Shown here piece after piece: positions 1 through 8,415 of a stretch of 42,974 nt of DNA (positions are counted from its first letter, which is position 1; each line of letters starts with the position of its first letter). A program made the translations under genes and the position numbers. The stretch is from Rhodospirillaceae bacterium. GTDB lineage: Bacteria; Pseudomonadota; Alphaproteobacteria; UBA8366; GCA-2717185. Where the stretch lies: the NCBI GenBank assembly GCA_002717185.1, contig PBDC01000088.1:1-42974 (forward strand), given 5' to 3'. The notes under the pieces were generated by a model, which worked only from the letters and a program-made list of their open reading frames with translations, was not told the origin of the DNA and did no database searches.

Positions 1-89
1 AGTAGCGCGCGGACGACGGGTTCCTGACCCTCACGGTAATCCTCGAAGCCGAAGACGTCGCGCAGGATACGGCGATCATCGGCAATCAT
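1..89 (-). CDS. recQ: ATP-dependent DNA helicase RecQ, N-terminal fragment (runs off the window edge)
   Basis: Reading leftward from an ATG at 89, the window holds 29 complete codons before it ends. The peptide contains a Phe-Gly-Phe then Tyr-Arg-Glu-Gly-Gln-Glu stretch. This matches the Q-motif-like start of RecQ helicases (FG-(Y/F)-x-x-F/Y-R-x-GQ), which precedes the Walker A motif. RecQ is a 3'-5' superfamily 2 helicase in recombinational repair. The start lies 5 bp after the stop of the TPR gene on the same strand, so the two are probably co-transcribed. Only the N-terminus is visible. The family call rests on this one motif; another superfamily 2 helicase is possible but less likely. Confidence 0.7.
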   Translation of the reverse strand, partial: MIADDRRILRDVFGFEDYREGQEPVVRAL

Positions 90-94
90 GGTGC

Positions 95-1486
95 TTACGC
101 GGCTAACAGTTGGGCGCCCTTGGCACGAGCGCTTTCGGCTTCTGCCGTTTCGTTGCAGGCGTCTAGCGCTTCTGCATACATATTCCAGTTTGGACCGCTG
201 GTTGGCGCCATATCAGTTCGTTCCGCGAGTAGGACACGGGCCAGGCTTTGTTGTCCGTCCTTCAGAGTTGCGTGAACGAGCATGCGTTCCCAAACATCGC
301 GTTGCGCCCAACTGCCACCGAGCGGTAACATCCGGTAGCGCGCTGACATCATGATCTCGACGACCTTCCTATAGTCCTTAGCGCCATGGGCAAGGATTGC
401 CTCGGCGACCGGGATACCGACGTCGCGATAGGTCTCGGCGATCGTCACGCCTTTGTCGGCGTTCTCCGCAGCGAAGTCACGCATAGAGCCGAGCATAGCT
501 TCCGCCTCTGCGCGGCGGCAGCTCATAGTGAGTGCCATGATGTAATGAAGGTCATTGAATGGTCGCAACCGTGTGTCGATTCGCTCAGCGCTGACCTCGG
601 CTATCGAGTCCCAGCGGTTGCCCACATCGAGGCCCAGCATGTCGAATCGCATTAGCATGCTGGAGGCATTGCAGATGTCGGTATTGTCCTGCGAAGGTTC
701 CTTCCAGAATTGTCGATCGTAGGCGTCGAGCACGTCGTTAAAGCGTTCTAGTTCCAGATAGTGCAAAGCGCGGTGCCACCACATGTGATGGGCGAAGATG
801 CCGCGTTTCTGCCAGGCTTCTTCGTGGTCGTCGATCCACTCGATACCTTCCTGGCGTCTGCCCATTCCCTCCAGCACGTGGGCGACACAGTGGCCCGCCC
901 AAATGTCGTTTTCATTAATTTCGACAGCGCGTTTGCCGAGGGGCTCCGCCTGCACGAAGTCGTGGTTTTCCTCTAATGAGAAGGCGCGGCAGCCTAGCAC
1001 GTATCCGTATCCCGGCACCGTTTCGTCCCAGCGCGGCATGACGCGGGCCATCGAATCGCGCATCTGCGCAAGGTCGCCCAGAAAGAAATGCATGGTATGG
1101 GCGATGCGCAGGGCGAGTATGTCGTGCGGTTGGTCGACCAGTATGGTCTCCCATATTGCATTCATGCCCCGAATATCGCCTCGGCACCAAGCAGCGAGCG
1201 CGGCAACGTGCTTGCGTTCCCGGTCTGTTGCACTTGGTGCCAATTTCTCCGCTGCTTCCAATGCTTCCGCGCTCATGGCTGCCAGATGCGGCAACGCCGG
1301 TAGGCGATAGAAATAGCCGCGCAGTACTTGGCCCATAATCATGTCGGGATCTACTTGGCCGATACGTTTCAAGAGGCGGGCTGCATCCCGACCTGATGCG
1401 AGAAATTCGTCGACACTGGCATCAAAGGCGTCGACCGCCTCCTGGCTAGACGCTGTGAAGGCCACCCCACGTTTATCGTGATACAT
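95..1486 (-). CDS. Tetratricopeptide-repeat protein, TTC38-like
   Basis: This 463-residue protein is mostly amphipathic helical hairpins with TPR-like spacing and carries no signal peptide or membrane segment. Trp/His-rich stretches in the middle (GHCVAHVLEGMGRR, then HHMWWHRALHYLELER, roughly residues 200-255) are characteristic of the TTC38 family, which bacteria share with animals. No catalytic function is established for the family; a scaffolding role is assumed. The ATG at 1486 is preceded by a good Shine-Dalgarno stretch (AGGGGAT). The next gene on the strand is the recQ-like fragment, 5 bp away. Length agrees with the family (about 450-470 residues). The family assignment is from recognised motifs; the biological role is unknown. 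Confidence 0.8.
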   Translation of the reverse strand: MYHDKRGVAFTASSQEAVDAFDASVDEFLASGRDAARLLKRIGQVDPDMIMGQVLRGYFYRLPALPHLAAMSAEALEAAEKLAPSATDRERKHVAALAAWCRGDIRGMNAIWETILVDQPHDILALRIAHTMHFFLGDLAQMRDSMARVMPRWDETVPGYGYVLGCRAFSLEENHDFVQAEPLGKRAVEINENDIWAGHCVAHVLEGMGRRQEGIEWIDDHEEAWQKRGIFAHHMWWHRALHYLELERFNDVLDAYDRQFWKEPSQDNTDICNASSMLMRFDMLGLDVGNRWDSIAEVSAERIDTRLRPFNDLHYIMALTMSCRRAEAEAMLGSMRDFAAENADKGVTIAETYRDVGIPVAEAILAHGAKDYRKVVEIMMSARYRMLPLGGSWAQRDVWERMLVHATLKDGQQSLARVLLAERTDMAPTSGPNWNMYAEALDACNETAEAESARAKGAQLLAA

Positions 1487-2052
1487 AAAATTTGATCCCC
1501 TGATGCCTCTTCTGCCATTTTGCTCGATTTTTTAAACGCGACAGCAGCGCGCAACTCGTCTTGTTATAATCACCTTTGGGTTCGTCAGTATAACGGAATT
1601 ATCAATGATCCGCGCGAGCCAACTTGGTCTGGATGTGGGTCAGTTCGATGTCTGGTAATAAACTGGCGCAGAACGACCCATTGCGGTGCCCGGACAGCTG
1701 GTGGGCTCATTTCAGGATACATCTCTGAAAAGCCTCGTCGCGCGACTTTGAAAACGAGAGTGCCATCGGATTATTCTAAATAAATCGATTTTAGGGCATC
1801 CTGATTTCGCTCATTGCAGCAGAAAAGCAGCAATTTCCTTCAGGCTGGCAGTAATATTATCACGCGGCTCCAGGTTACATCCATGAACCATGACGTTTTA
1901 GACAATCTCGCGGCCGATAATATCCTGCGCCTTGCCAAGTCCGGCTTCGAGTTGCGAGAACTTGCTGGGATAATGGTAGCGTCGCTCCTACGGACCTACC
2001 CGGTCCGTTGGAGCTGCACGCCGCCGTTTCCGAAATATCGCGCGATGATGGA
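1487..2052. other. Non-coding stretch between the TPR gene and the CoA-transferase
   Basis: About 565 bp with no convincing gene. Short open frames exist on both strands, but none resembles a known family or has a ribosome-binding site. The part next to 1486 must hold the promoter of the TPR gene. A 6-bp perfect hairpin (CGGACC / GGTCCG, 1991-2007) lies about 50 bp downstream of the CoA-transferase stop. It has no T-run in either direction, so it is a weak terminator candidate at best. Confidence 0.5.
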
Positions 2053-3288
2053 CTAAATAATATTGTCCTCGCGCATCTTGGCGACTTCTTCCGCAGAATA
2101 GCCGAGCCATTCACCATAGACCTCCTCATTGCTGCTTCCATGCAGCGGGGCAGTTGTAACGTCGACCTTGCTATTGGACATCTGGATTGGCGATGCAGGA
2201 ACGATCATCTCGCCGCGTACGGGATGATCTATCTTTGCCATGATGCCCTGCTGGTGCAGGTCCTCGTCGTCGAGTTGTTCCCGCATGTTGAGGACTGCAC
2301 CGCAAGGCACCTTGGCGCTTGCGATGGTCTCCATGACTTCGCGCTTGGTATGCTTTGATGTCCAATCCGAGATCGCTTTGTCAACTAAGGCCTTATTTTC
2401 ATAACGGGTACCGCCATCCTTCATGCGCGGGTCGTCGAGCAAATCCTCTCGGTTAATCGCTTTGCACAGCCGTTTCCAGTGCTCTTCATTGCCGCGGGAA
2501 GTGAAGATATAGGCCCAATCGTCGAGCCCACCCGGTGCGCAGGGATAGAGGCCGCCGGGGGCCGTACCAATGACATCGTTGCCCCCACGCGGCAACAGTG
2601 AACCGTCTTCACGCTGCGCCTGGCGGCTCATCGCTGTGCGGCTATAGTTCACCATGGCATCGCGCATGGCAATTTGGACGTGTTGGCCTTCGCCTGTGGT
2701 GACCCTTTGGAATAGGGCGGCGAGAATTCCCATGCTTAACATCATGCCGGTACCCGTATCGCCCATCGTGGCGCCTGGGCGGATTGGTGGCTGATCAGGC
2801 ATGCCGTTGATGGCGAAGGTGCCACCCGTAGCTTGGGCGATCATATCGAAGGACAAATAGTCTGCGTGCGGTCCTTCCGGGGAGAAGCCTTTGACTTGAG
2901 CAAAAATAACTCGCGGATTGAGTTCCTTTAGCCGCTCGTAGTCAAAGCCGAGCCGGGCAAAAGTACCCGGTGCCATGTTCTCGATTACAACATCTACCTG
3001 CTGCACCATTTTTTCAATGAGTGCCTTGCCTTCCGGTGACTTCATATTGCAGGTGATGCCCTTTTTATTGGTGTTATAAAAAATGAAGTAATGGGCATCT
3101 GCATCCGCGCGATTACTGAAACCCCACCGGCCGGGCTCGCCGCGCTTAGGTTCCTCGACCTTGACAACTTCTGCACCCATCCAAGCTAGCGCCTGGGTGC
3201 AGGATGGACCTGCTTCGAACTGGGTGAAGTCGAGCACTTTGATGCCGTCGAGCGCTGGGGCCATAGTTGGTAAGCTGTTGCCGTCCAT
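2053..3288 (-). CDS. Family III CoA-transferase (CaiB/BaiF/Frc type)
   Basis: A 411-residue enzyme that should move CoA between acyl-CoA and a carboxylic acid through an enzyme-bound aspartyl intermediate. The N-terminus has the family signature (VLDFTQFEAGPSCTQ, then AWMGAEVVKVE). The catalytic Asp is visible in GDTGTG at about residue 177, aligning with GDSNTG of formyl-CoA transferase. The C-terminus ends with the typical LGYSAEEVAKMREDNII pattern. I chose the ATG at 3288, preceded by GAGAGGA, over an in-frame TTG 21 bp upstream. It stands alone on its strand, followed by about 565 bp of spacer. Substrates of this family cannot be predicted from sequence; formyl-CoA/oxalate is only the best-known pair. 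It may activate a product of the neighbouring lyase or oxidoreductase. Confidence 0.9.
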   Translation of the reverse strand: MDGNSLPTMAPALDGIKVLDFTQFEAGPSCTQALAWMGAEVVKVEEPKRGEPGRWGFSNRADADAHYFIFYNTNKKGITCNMKSPEGKALIEKMVQQVDVVIENMAPGTFARLGFDYERLKELNPRVIFAQVKGFSPEGPHADYLSFDMIAQATGGTFAINGMPDQPPIRPGATMGDTGTGMMLSMGILAALFQRVTTGEGQHVQIAMRDAMVNYSRTAMSRQAQREDGSLLPRGGNDVIGTAPGGLYPCAPGGLDDWAYIFTSRGNEEHWKRLCKAINREDLLDDPRMKDGGTRYENKALVDKAISDWTSKHTKREVMETIASAKVPCGAVLNMREQLDDEDLHQQGIMAKIDHPVRGEMIVPASPIQMSNSKVDVTTAPLHGSSNEEVYGEWLGYSAEEVAKMREDNII

Positions 3289-3585
3289 AATTGCGTTCCT
3301 CTCTCGCAAGTGTTTTGCACGTACCGTCCGATTTATCGGCTTCCGGGTACCGAACCAACCGGTCGCGGATGCCTTGGGGTGCGGCGCCGTCTGTCCAATG
3401 TTTCTGTACTATTCTCGCCAGCAGTGGACTGATTGGCAAATCATAGAGGCGAATTAGGCGTTAGACGATCCTCTTCGATTGTTCGCATAGCGGCCGCACG
3501 AAACAGGCAGCTAAGTATGGGTGATGAAAGATAATGGTATCCAGGAACCGGTTTTCGGTGAACAAACCGCCGTGACCGCCTTTCT
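3289..3585. other. Non-coding leader region upstream of the CoA-transferase
   Basis: About 300 bp without a supportable gene. It should contain the promoter of the minus-strand CoA-transferase. The open frames through it are out-of-frame shadows of the CoA-transferase 5' end. The tandem repeat at 3586-3617 bounds it. Confidence 0.4.
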
Positions 3586-3617
3586 ATTAGCAGATTAGCA
3601 GATTAGCAGATTAGCAG
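3586..3617. repeat. Perfect 8-bp tandem repeat, 4 copies (ATTAGCAG)
   Basis: Four exact head-to-tail copies of ATTAGCAG occupy 3586-3617, in the intergenic space between the CoA-transferase and the DHDPS-family gene. The 8-bp unit is not a multiple of three and lies outside any gene. It sits about 55 bp beyond the DHDPS-family stop codon. A short array like this is prone to slippage, so copy number could vary between strains. It has no unique spacers and is not a CRISPR array. Confidence 0.95.
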
Positions 3618-3672
3618 AAGAAATTTCGCCGCATTTTAGCCGCGAACCACTTACTAAAAGAGTAGTAGTGGC

Positions 3673-4590
3673 TTAGCGTCCCCAGCGAAACGCGACAGGG
3701 TTCAACTGTGCGGCCAGGTCCAACAACTGTTTCCGCGTTTCCGGTGCGAGCTGAGGCATCGGGTGGCGGACATGATCGGAAGCTATTACGCCGCCTTCCT
3801 TGAATACCGTTTTACAGGCCCGCAGACCGCATTGTCGGTTCTCGAAATTGATCAGCGGCAACAGTCGAGCATACTCTTCAGCCGCTTCCTTTATGTCATT
3901 GACGCGGTGCGCTGCGACCAACGGTTTCAACAGGTCCGGCAGCAGGGCGCTTGGCATAGTCCCGGTGGCACCCGCGTTGAGGTCTGCCATCAACGTGATC
4001 GCTTCCTCCCCGTCGAACGGTCCTTCGATGGCATCGCCGCCAGCCGCAATTAGCGATCGTAGCTTATCCGCCGCCATCGGTGTCTCAATTTTGAAGTATC
4101 GCACCTCCTCGATTTCGGTTGCCAGTTTTACCATGAATGGCACTGAAAGGTTCACGCCGCTCAATGGTGCATCCTGAACCATGATCGGGATACCGGCAGC
4201 ATCGCTGACCCGTGCGAACTGTTCATAAGTGCCTTGTTCAGAGCCTTTTAGAGCGGCTCCGTGATAAGGAGGCATCAGCATTATCATCGCAGCACCGCGT
4301 GTCGCGGCATCGCACGCTCGCTCGATGACGATTTGCGTCGAGAAATGAGAGCATGTGACGATTACCGGCACCCTTCCGCCGATATGCTTCAGACATACAT
4401 CTGCTAGGGTCGCACGTTCTTCGTCCGATAGCAGGAACTGCTCGGAATAGTTCGCCAGGATACAGATACCGTCGCTGCCTTGATCGACCATGCAGTCCAG
4501 TACTCGACGCTGACTGTCGAGATCGAGTGCGCCAGATTCCGAAAAGGTCGTGGGGACGACAGGAAAGACTCCGCAGTATGGTTCGGTCAT
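3673..4590 (-). CDS. Dihydrodipicolinate synthase/N-acetylneuraminate lyase superfamily protein, atypical active site
   Basis: A 305-residue single-domain (beta/alpha)8 aldolase/lyase of the DapA/NanA superfamily. The Schiff-base lysine is visible at K167 in RYFKIETP. Two other hallmarks are changed. The TTGE-type phosphate/carboxylate loop is replaced by ANYSEQ near residues 46-51, and the catalytic Tyr of the usual YNxP motif is replaced by Gln in VQDAP (Q139). It is therefore unlikely to be lysine-pathway DapA and more likely a catabolic 2-oxo-acid lyase or dehydratase. The ATG at 4590 follows a good GAGGG Shine-Dalgarno sequence. It diverges from the molybdopterin oxidoreductase across 113 bp, so the two may share a regulator. 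The substrate is unknown. Confidence 0.85.
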   Translation of the reverse strand: MTEPYCGVFPVVPTTFSESGALDLDSQRRVLDCMVDQGSDGICILANYSEQFLLSDEERATLADVCLKHIGGRVPVIVTCSHFSTQIVIERACDAATRGAAMIMLMPPYHGAALKGSEQGTYEQFARVSDAAGIPIMVQDAPLSGVNLSVPFMVKLATEIEEVRYFKIETPMAADKLRSLIAAGGDAIEGPFDGEEAITLMADLNAGATGTMPSALLPDLLKPLVAAHRVNDIKEAAEEYARLLPLINFENRQCGLRACKTVFKEGGVIASDHVRHPMPQLAPETRKQLLDLAAQLNPVAFRWGR

Positions 4591-4703
4591 GATCGCCCTC
4601 GGGAAGCTATGTTTTATACTTCACACTATTCTCTTTGATTACGGCACGGAATGAAATTGAATGCATCGTTGCTCCAGAAATTCAGGCACGGTACCCTTGT
4701 ATT

Positions 4704-6779
4704 ATGCCTGATACAGCGAATCTTGTTGCGGAACGGCTACATTCGGTTTGCCCGCACGATTGTCCGAGCCAATGTCCGATCGAAGTTGAGCGGATCGATG
4801 ACTACACCATCAAACGTGTCTATGGCGCTACGCGCAGCGACTATCACGCTGGCGTCGTATGCGCCAAGGTCGCGCGATATAACGAACGGGTGCACCATCC
4901 GGACCGATTGAGGGTTCCGCTGCGGCGAGTTGGCGCTCGGGGTGATCGGTCTGCTTTCGAGCCCATGTCCTGGGACGATGCGATGGACGCTGTAGCCATG
5001 GGGCTGTCCAAAGCGATCGAACGGCATGGGCCGGAGACGGTCTGGGCCTACGATTTTGCCGGGACGATGGGGCAGATCCAGCGGCATGGTATCAGCCGGT
5101 TTCGTAACGTTCTTAAGCTTTCGCGACACATGGGTTCGATCTGTACCTGGTTACCAGATGCAGGCTGGGAGGCAGGCACCGGCGTTAAGCGTGGCGTGAA
5201 TCCGCGCGAAATGGACGAGTCCGACTTGATTGTTATCTGGGGCGGTAACCCGGTAAACACTCAAGTCCATGTGATGACCCATGTGGCGAACGCCCGCAAA
5301 CGGGGCGCCAAGCTGGTTGTGGTTGATCCGTACCGCACCGGCACGGCGGCGCAGGCAGATATGCATGTCATGGTGAGGCCCGGCACCGATGGTGCGGTGG
5401 CTACTGCGATGATGCATGTCCTGTTCAAGGAAGGTTTCGCCGATCGTGAATATTTGGCGCGGTACACAGACTACAGCCCAGACTTTGAAGCCTATCTGGA
5501 TACGAAGACACCGGAATGGGCAGCAGACATTAGCGGCGTACCGGTGGAGCAGATCGTCGCGTTTGCCCGCCTTTATGGAGGCAACAAGCGATCCTATATC
5601 CGCTGCGGTTACGGGTTCGCCCGGTCGCGCAACGGAGCTGCACAAATGCATGCGGTGACCTGCCTTCCAGCGGTCACCGGTGCCTGGCAGCACAAGGGCG
5701 GTGGTGCTCTGTATAGCAACTCCGGCATGTACAAGCTGGACCGCACGTTGCTTGACGGGCTCGATGTGGCAGACCCATCGGTTCGTGGTCTCGACATGCC
5801 GCAGATCGGTGCGATCCTGCTGGGCCAGAAGGAGGCGTTGGGCGACGGCCCTCCCGTGGATGCATTGTTTGTGCAGAACACTAACCCCATGTCGATTGCA
5901 CCGGACCAGACCAAGGTGCGGCAAGGCTTTTCGCGCGAGGACTTATTTATCTGCGTCCATGAACAGTTCCTTACGGAGACGGCGGCCATGGCGGATATCG
6001 TGCTGCCAGCGACCATGTTCCTGGAACATACGGACATGTACACCGGTGGCGGGCACTCGCTTCTGATGCTGTCCAAGCCGGTGATTGAGCCCTATGCGGA
6101 GTGCCGACCGAACCATTGGGTGTTGACGAACCTGGCGAAAATGTTGGGCGGTGAACATCGTGGCTTTGACATGACGGAGTGGGAAATCATCGACGAAACT
6201 TTGAGCCTCTCCGGCCTACCCAGCGCTGATGAGGTTTGGGCCGGGGATAAATGGATCGATTGCGCTGCCCCCTTCGATGAGGCGCACTTCCTGAATGGCT
6301 TCGCTACACCGGACAAAAAATTTCACTTTGCGCCGGATTGGAGCCGTGTTGGCGCCGACAACGAAGCAATGTCGAAATACCCAGATCATGTTAACAATAT
6401 AGACTGCGCGGATGACGAGAGGCCTTTCCGTCTGGTCACCGCGCCGGCCCGCAACTACCTCAACAGTTCTTTTAACGAAACCCCGACCTCTATCAAGCGC
6501 GAAGTCAGGCCGAAGGTGAAGATGCATCCGGATGATATCGCTGCGCTAGGTTTGGTGGATGGCCAGGCAGTGCGCATGGGCAACAAGCGCGGTGTCGTCA
6601 ATCTGCATGTCGAGGCATTCGCTGGTCTGCAGTGCAATGTAGTGGTGGTGGAGAGCTTATGGCCCAACACCGCCTACATCGATGGTCAGGGCATAAACAC
6701 TCTGACCAGTGCCGAACCGGGCCCACCGAATGGTGGCGCGGTATTCCATGACACGGCAGTCTGGATCAAAGCGGCGTAG
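4704..6779 (+). CDS. Molybdopterin-dependent oxidoreductase, catalytic subunit (BisC/DMSO reductase superfamily)
   Basis: A 691-residue catalytic subunit of the Mo-bisPGD superfamily. The N-terminus carries a [4Fe-4S] motif with Cys16, Cys20, Cys24 and Cys53 (CPHDCPSQC, then VVCAKV). Then come a molybdopterin domain, a nucleotide-binding segment (IVIWGGNPV, and KLVVVDP about 35 residues later), and a C-terminal MopB barrel ending in SLWPNTAYIDGQGINTLT. There is no twin-arginine signal, so it is probably cytoplasmic. I prefer the ATG at 4704 because homology begins there; an in-frame TTG at 4635 would add 23 unlikely residues. No electron-transfer or membrane-anchor subunit gene lies beside it. 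The deacylase-like pseudogene follows 34 bp downstream on the same strand. Substrate unknown; hydroxylation, dehydroxylation or oxide reduction are all possible. Confidence 0.9.
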   Translation: MPDTANLVAERLHSVCPHDCPSQCPIEVERIDDYTIKRVYGATRSDYHAGVVCAKVARYNERVHHPDRLRVPLRRVGARGDRSAFEPMSWDDAMDAVAMGLSKAIERHGPETVWAYDFAGTMGQIQRHGISRFRNVLKLSRHMGSICTWLPDAGWEAGTGVKRGVNPREMDESDLIVIWGGNPVNTQVHVMTHVANARKRGAKLVVVDPYRTGTAAQADMHVMVRPGTDGAVATAMMHVLFKEGFADREYLARYTDYSPDFEAYLDTKTPEWAADISGVPVEQIVAFARLYGGNKRSYIRCGYGFARSRNGAAQMHAVTCLPAVTGAWQHKGGGALYSNSGMYKLDRTLLDGLDVADPSVRGLDMPQIGAILLGQKEALGDGPPVDALFVQNTNPMSIAPDQTKVRQGFSREDLFICVHEQFLTETAAMADIVLPATMFLEHTDMYTGGGHSLLMLSKPVIEPYAECRPNHWVLTNLAKMLGGEHRGFDMTEWEIIDETLSLSGLPSADEVWAGDKWIDCAAPFDEAHFLNGFATPDKKFHFAPDWSRVGADNEAMSKYPDHVNNIDCADDERPFRLVTAPARNYLNSSFNETPTSIKREVRPKVKMHPDDIAALGLVDGQAVRMGNKRGVVNLHVEAFAGLQCNVVVVESLWPNTAYIDGQGINTLTSAEPGPPNGGAVFHDTAVWIKAA

Positions 6780-6813
6780 GCGCGGTACCCTCTCTTAAAC
6801 GTAGGACACCGCA

Positions 6814-8415
6814 ATGGACGATATTCTGATCAAAAATGGCACCGTGATCGACGGTACCGGGGCTCCAGAGCGCACCGCCGACGTGGCGATCCGGAACGGC
6901 CGAATATCGGCAGTGGAGGAAAATTACAGTGGCAGTGCCGAGCGGGTGATCGACGTTCACGGTCGCATCGTCGCACCGGGTTTTATCGACATTCATACCC
7001 ATTCCGATTTTACATTGCCGTTAAACCCGAAGGCCGAATGCAAGATTAGACAGGGCGTGACGACCGAGGTGGTCGGAAATTGCGGATTCTCCGTTGCGCC
7101 GGCCCTGCCAGATAAGGTCGAGATGTTGCGTGACTACCTCTCCGGCAGTGCCCCCTGGCTGCCCTTTGAGGAAACCGACTTCACCCGCTATATGGATGTG
7201 TGGCCGGACATATCCGTGAATACCGTTATGCAGGTTGGGCACAACACGCTGCGTATCATGGCGATGGGCATGGAGGACCGCGACCCCACTGAGGGCGAAT
7301 TGCAGCACATGCAGGCAATGCTTGCCGAGGCCCTTGGGGCCGGGGCTCTCGGATTGTCTTCGGGACTTTTCACTGCGCCTGGTTGCTACAGCAAGCCGGA
7401 AGAAATGCACGCTTTGGGCAGGGTTGTGCAGGCGCATGGCGGACGTTATTCGAGCCATGTGCGTGACGAGAGCCACTGTGTGCACGAGGCGGTCGCGGAG
7501 GCAATTGATGTAGGCGAAACATGTGGCATCCACGTTCAGGTAGCTCACTTGAAGCTTAGCGGCACTGGAAAATGGGGCGAGGCAGACAAGCTGTTGGGCC
7601 AATTCACTGAGGCCCGGGAACGTGGCGTTGATGTGCATTGCGATCAGTACCCCTATGACTGGGCAACCAACCCGCTGCGGTTCCTGCTGCCGACCTGGCT
7701 ACAGGAAGGCGGTATGGATGCGATGCTGGCGCGGCTGGCGGATCCGCAGGTCCGCTCGCGCGTACGGTAAAAAATCGCCGAGGTGGGATTCAATAATTTT
7801 GGCCACATCGAGAGCTGGGCTGATATTCGCATCGCCATTTCACCGAACGGCGCAGCAGAGCCGGGTCTGACCATCGAAGAGATCGCCGAAAGGCGAAATG
7901 TCGATGCGCTAGACGCGATTTTTGACATAATCATCGACGACCGGGGCGCGACCCGCATCCTGGTGCGCAGTATGTCGGAGAATGACGTGCGCCGTATCGC
8001 GGCGGAGCCGTCGATGACAGTGGGTTCGGATGGGCCCTGCGTCGCCCCCTACGGCGTGACGGGCCAGGGCAAGCCGCATCCGCGCCTGTACGGGACCTTT
8101 CCGAGGCTACTGGGTCGATATACCCGTGATCAGGGAATCCTGACCCTACCGCAGGCTATCGCCAAGATGACCGGCAACGCAGCGATTGCGCTGGGACTGA
8201 CAGAACGGGGTACGCTGCAGGCGGGTTACGCGGCGGACGTGGTGATCTTCGACGCTGAGACGATCATGGACGAGGCTACCTTCGATGAACCGCATACCTA
8301 TCCGACCGGCGTCGAGACGGTCATTGTCAATGGTATCGTAGTAATCCATGACGGAGCGCACAGTGAGGCGCTATCTGGTAAGCTATTGCGCCAACGTGAT
8401 GGTTTGCTGAGTTAG
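6814..8415 (+). pseudogene. N-acyl-D-amino-acid deacylase (D-aminoacylase)-family amidohydrolase, interrupted by an in-frame TAA
   Basis: The frame starts at an ATG at 6814 (AGGA 7 bp upstream), encodes 318 residues to a TAA at 7768-7770, then continues in the same frame to a TAG at 8413-8415. Ignoring the TAA, the product would be 533 residues, about the family's length. The first part has the metal-binding HTH (H61, H63), GNCG (C90) and the HVRDES region. The second part holds the VGSDG motif with the presumed catalytic Asp (about residue 406), the HPRLYGTFPR motif and the C-terminal barrel. The stop therefore removes an essential residue. One substitution, for example GAA to TAA, explains it. 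Alternatives are a sequencing error or readthrough; an internal GTG at 7783 could start the distal half, but neither half should work alone. Its end overlaps the convergent MFS gene by 4 bp. Confidence 0.85.

Noticed and set aside
1814..2056. 80-codon plus-strand frame in the spacer after the CoA-transferase
   Set aside because: It has no family resemblance and no ribosome-binding site, and its end overlaps the CoA-transferase stop; treated as chance.
3586..3617. Tandem repeat considered as a CRISPR array
   Set aside because: The 8-bp units are directly adjacent with no spacers and there are no cas genes.
7768..7770. Stop-codon reassignment as an explanation for the internal TAA codons
   Set aside because: Other genes in the window end properly at TAA (for example the TPR and MFS genes), so TAA is a normal stop here.
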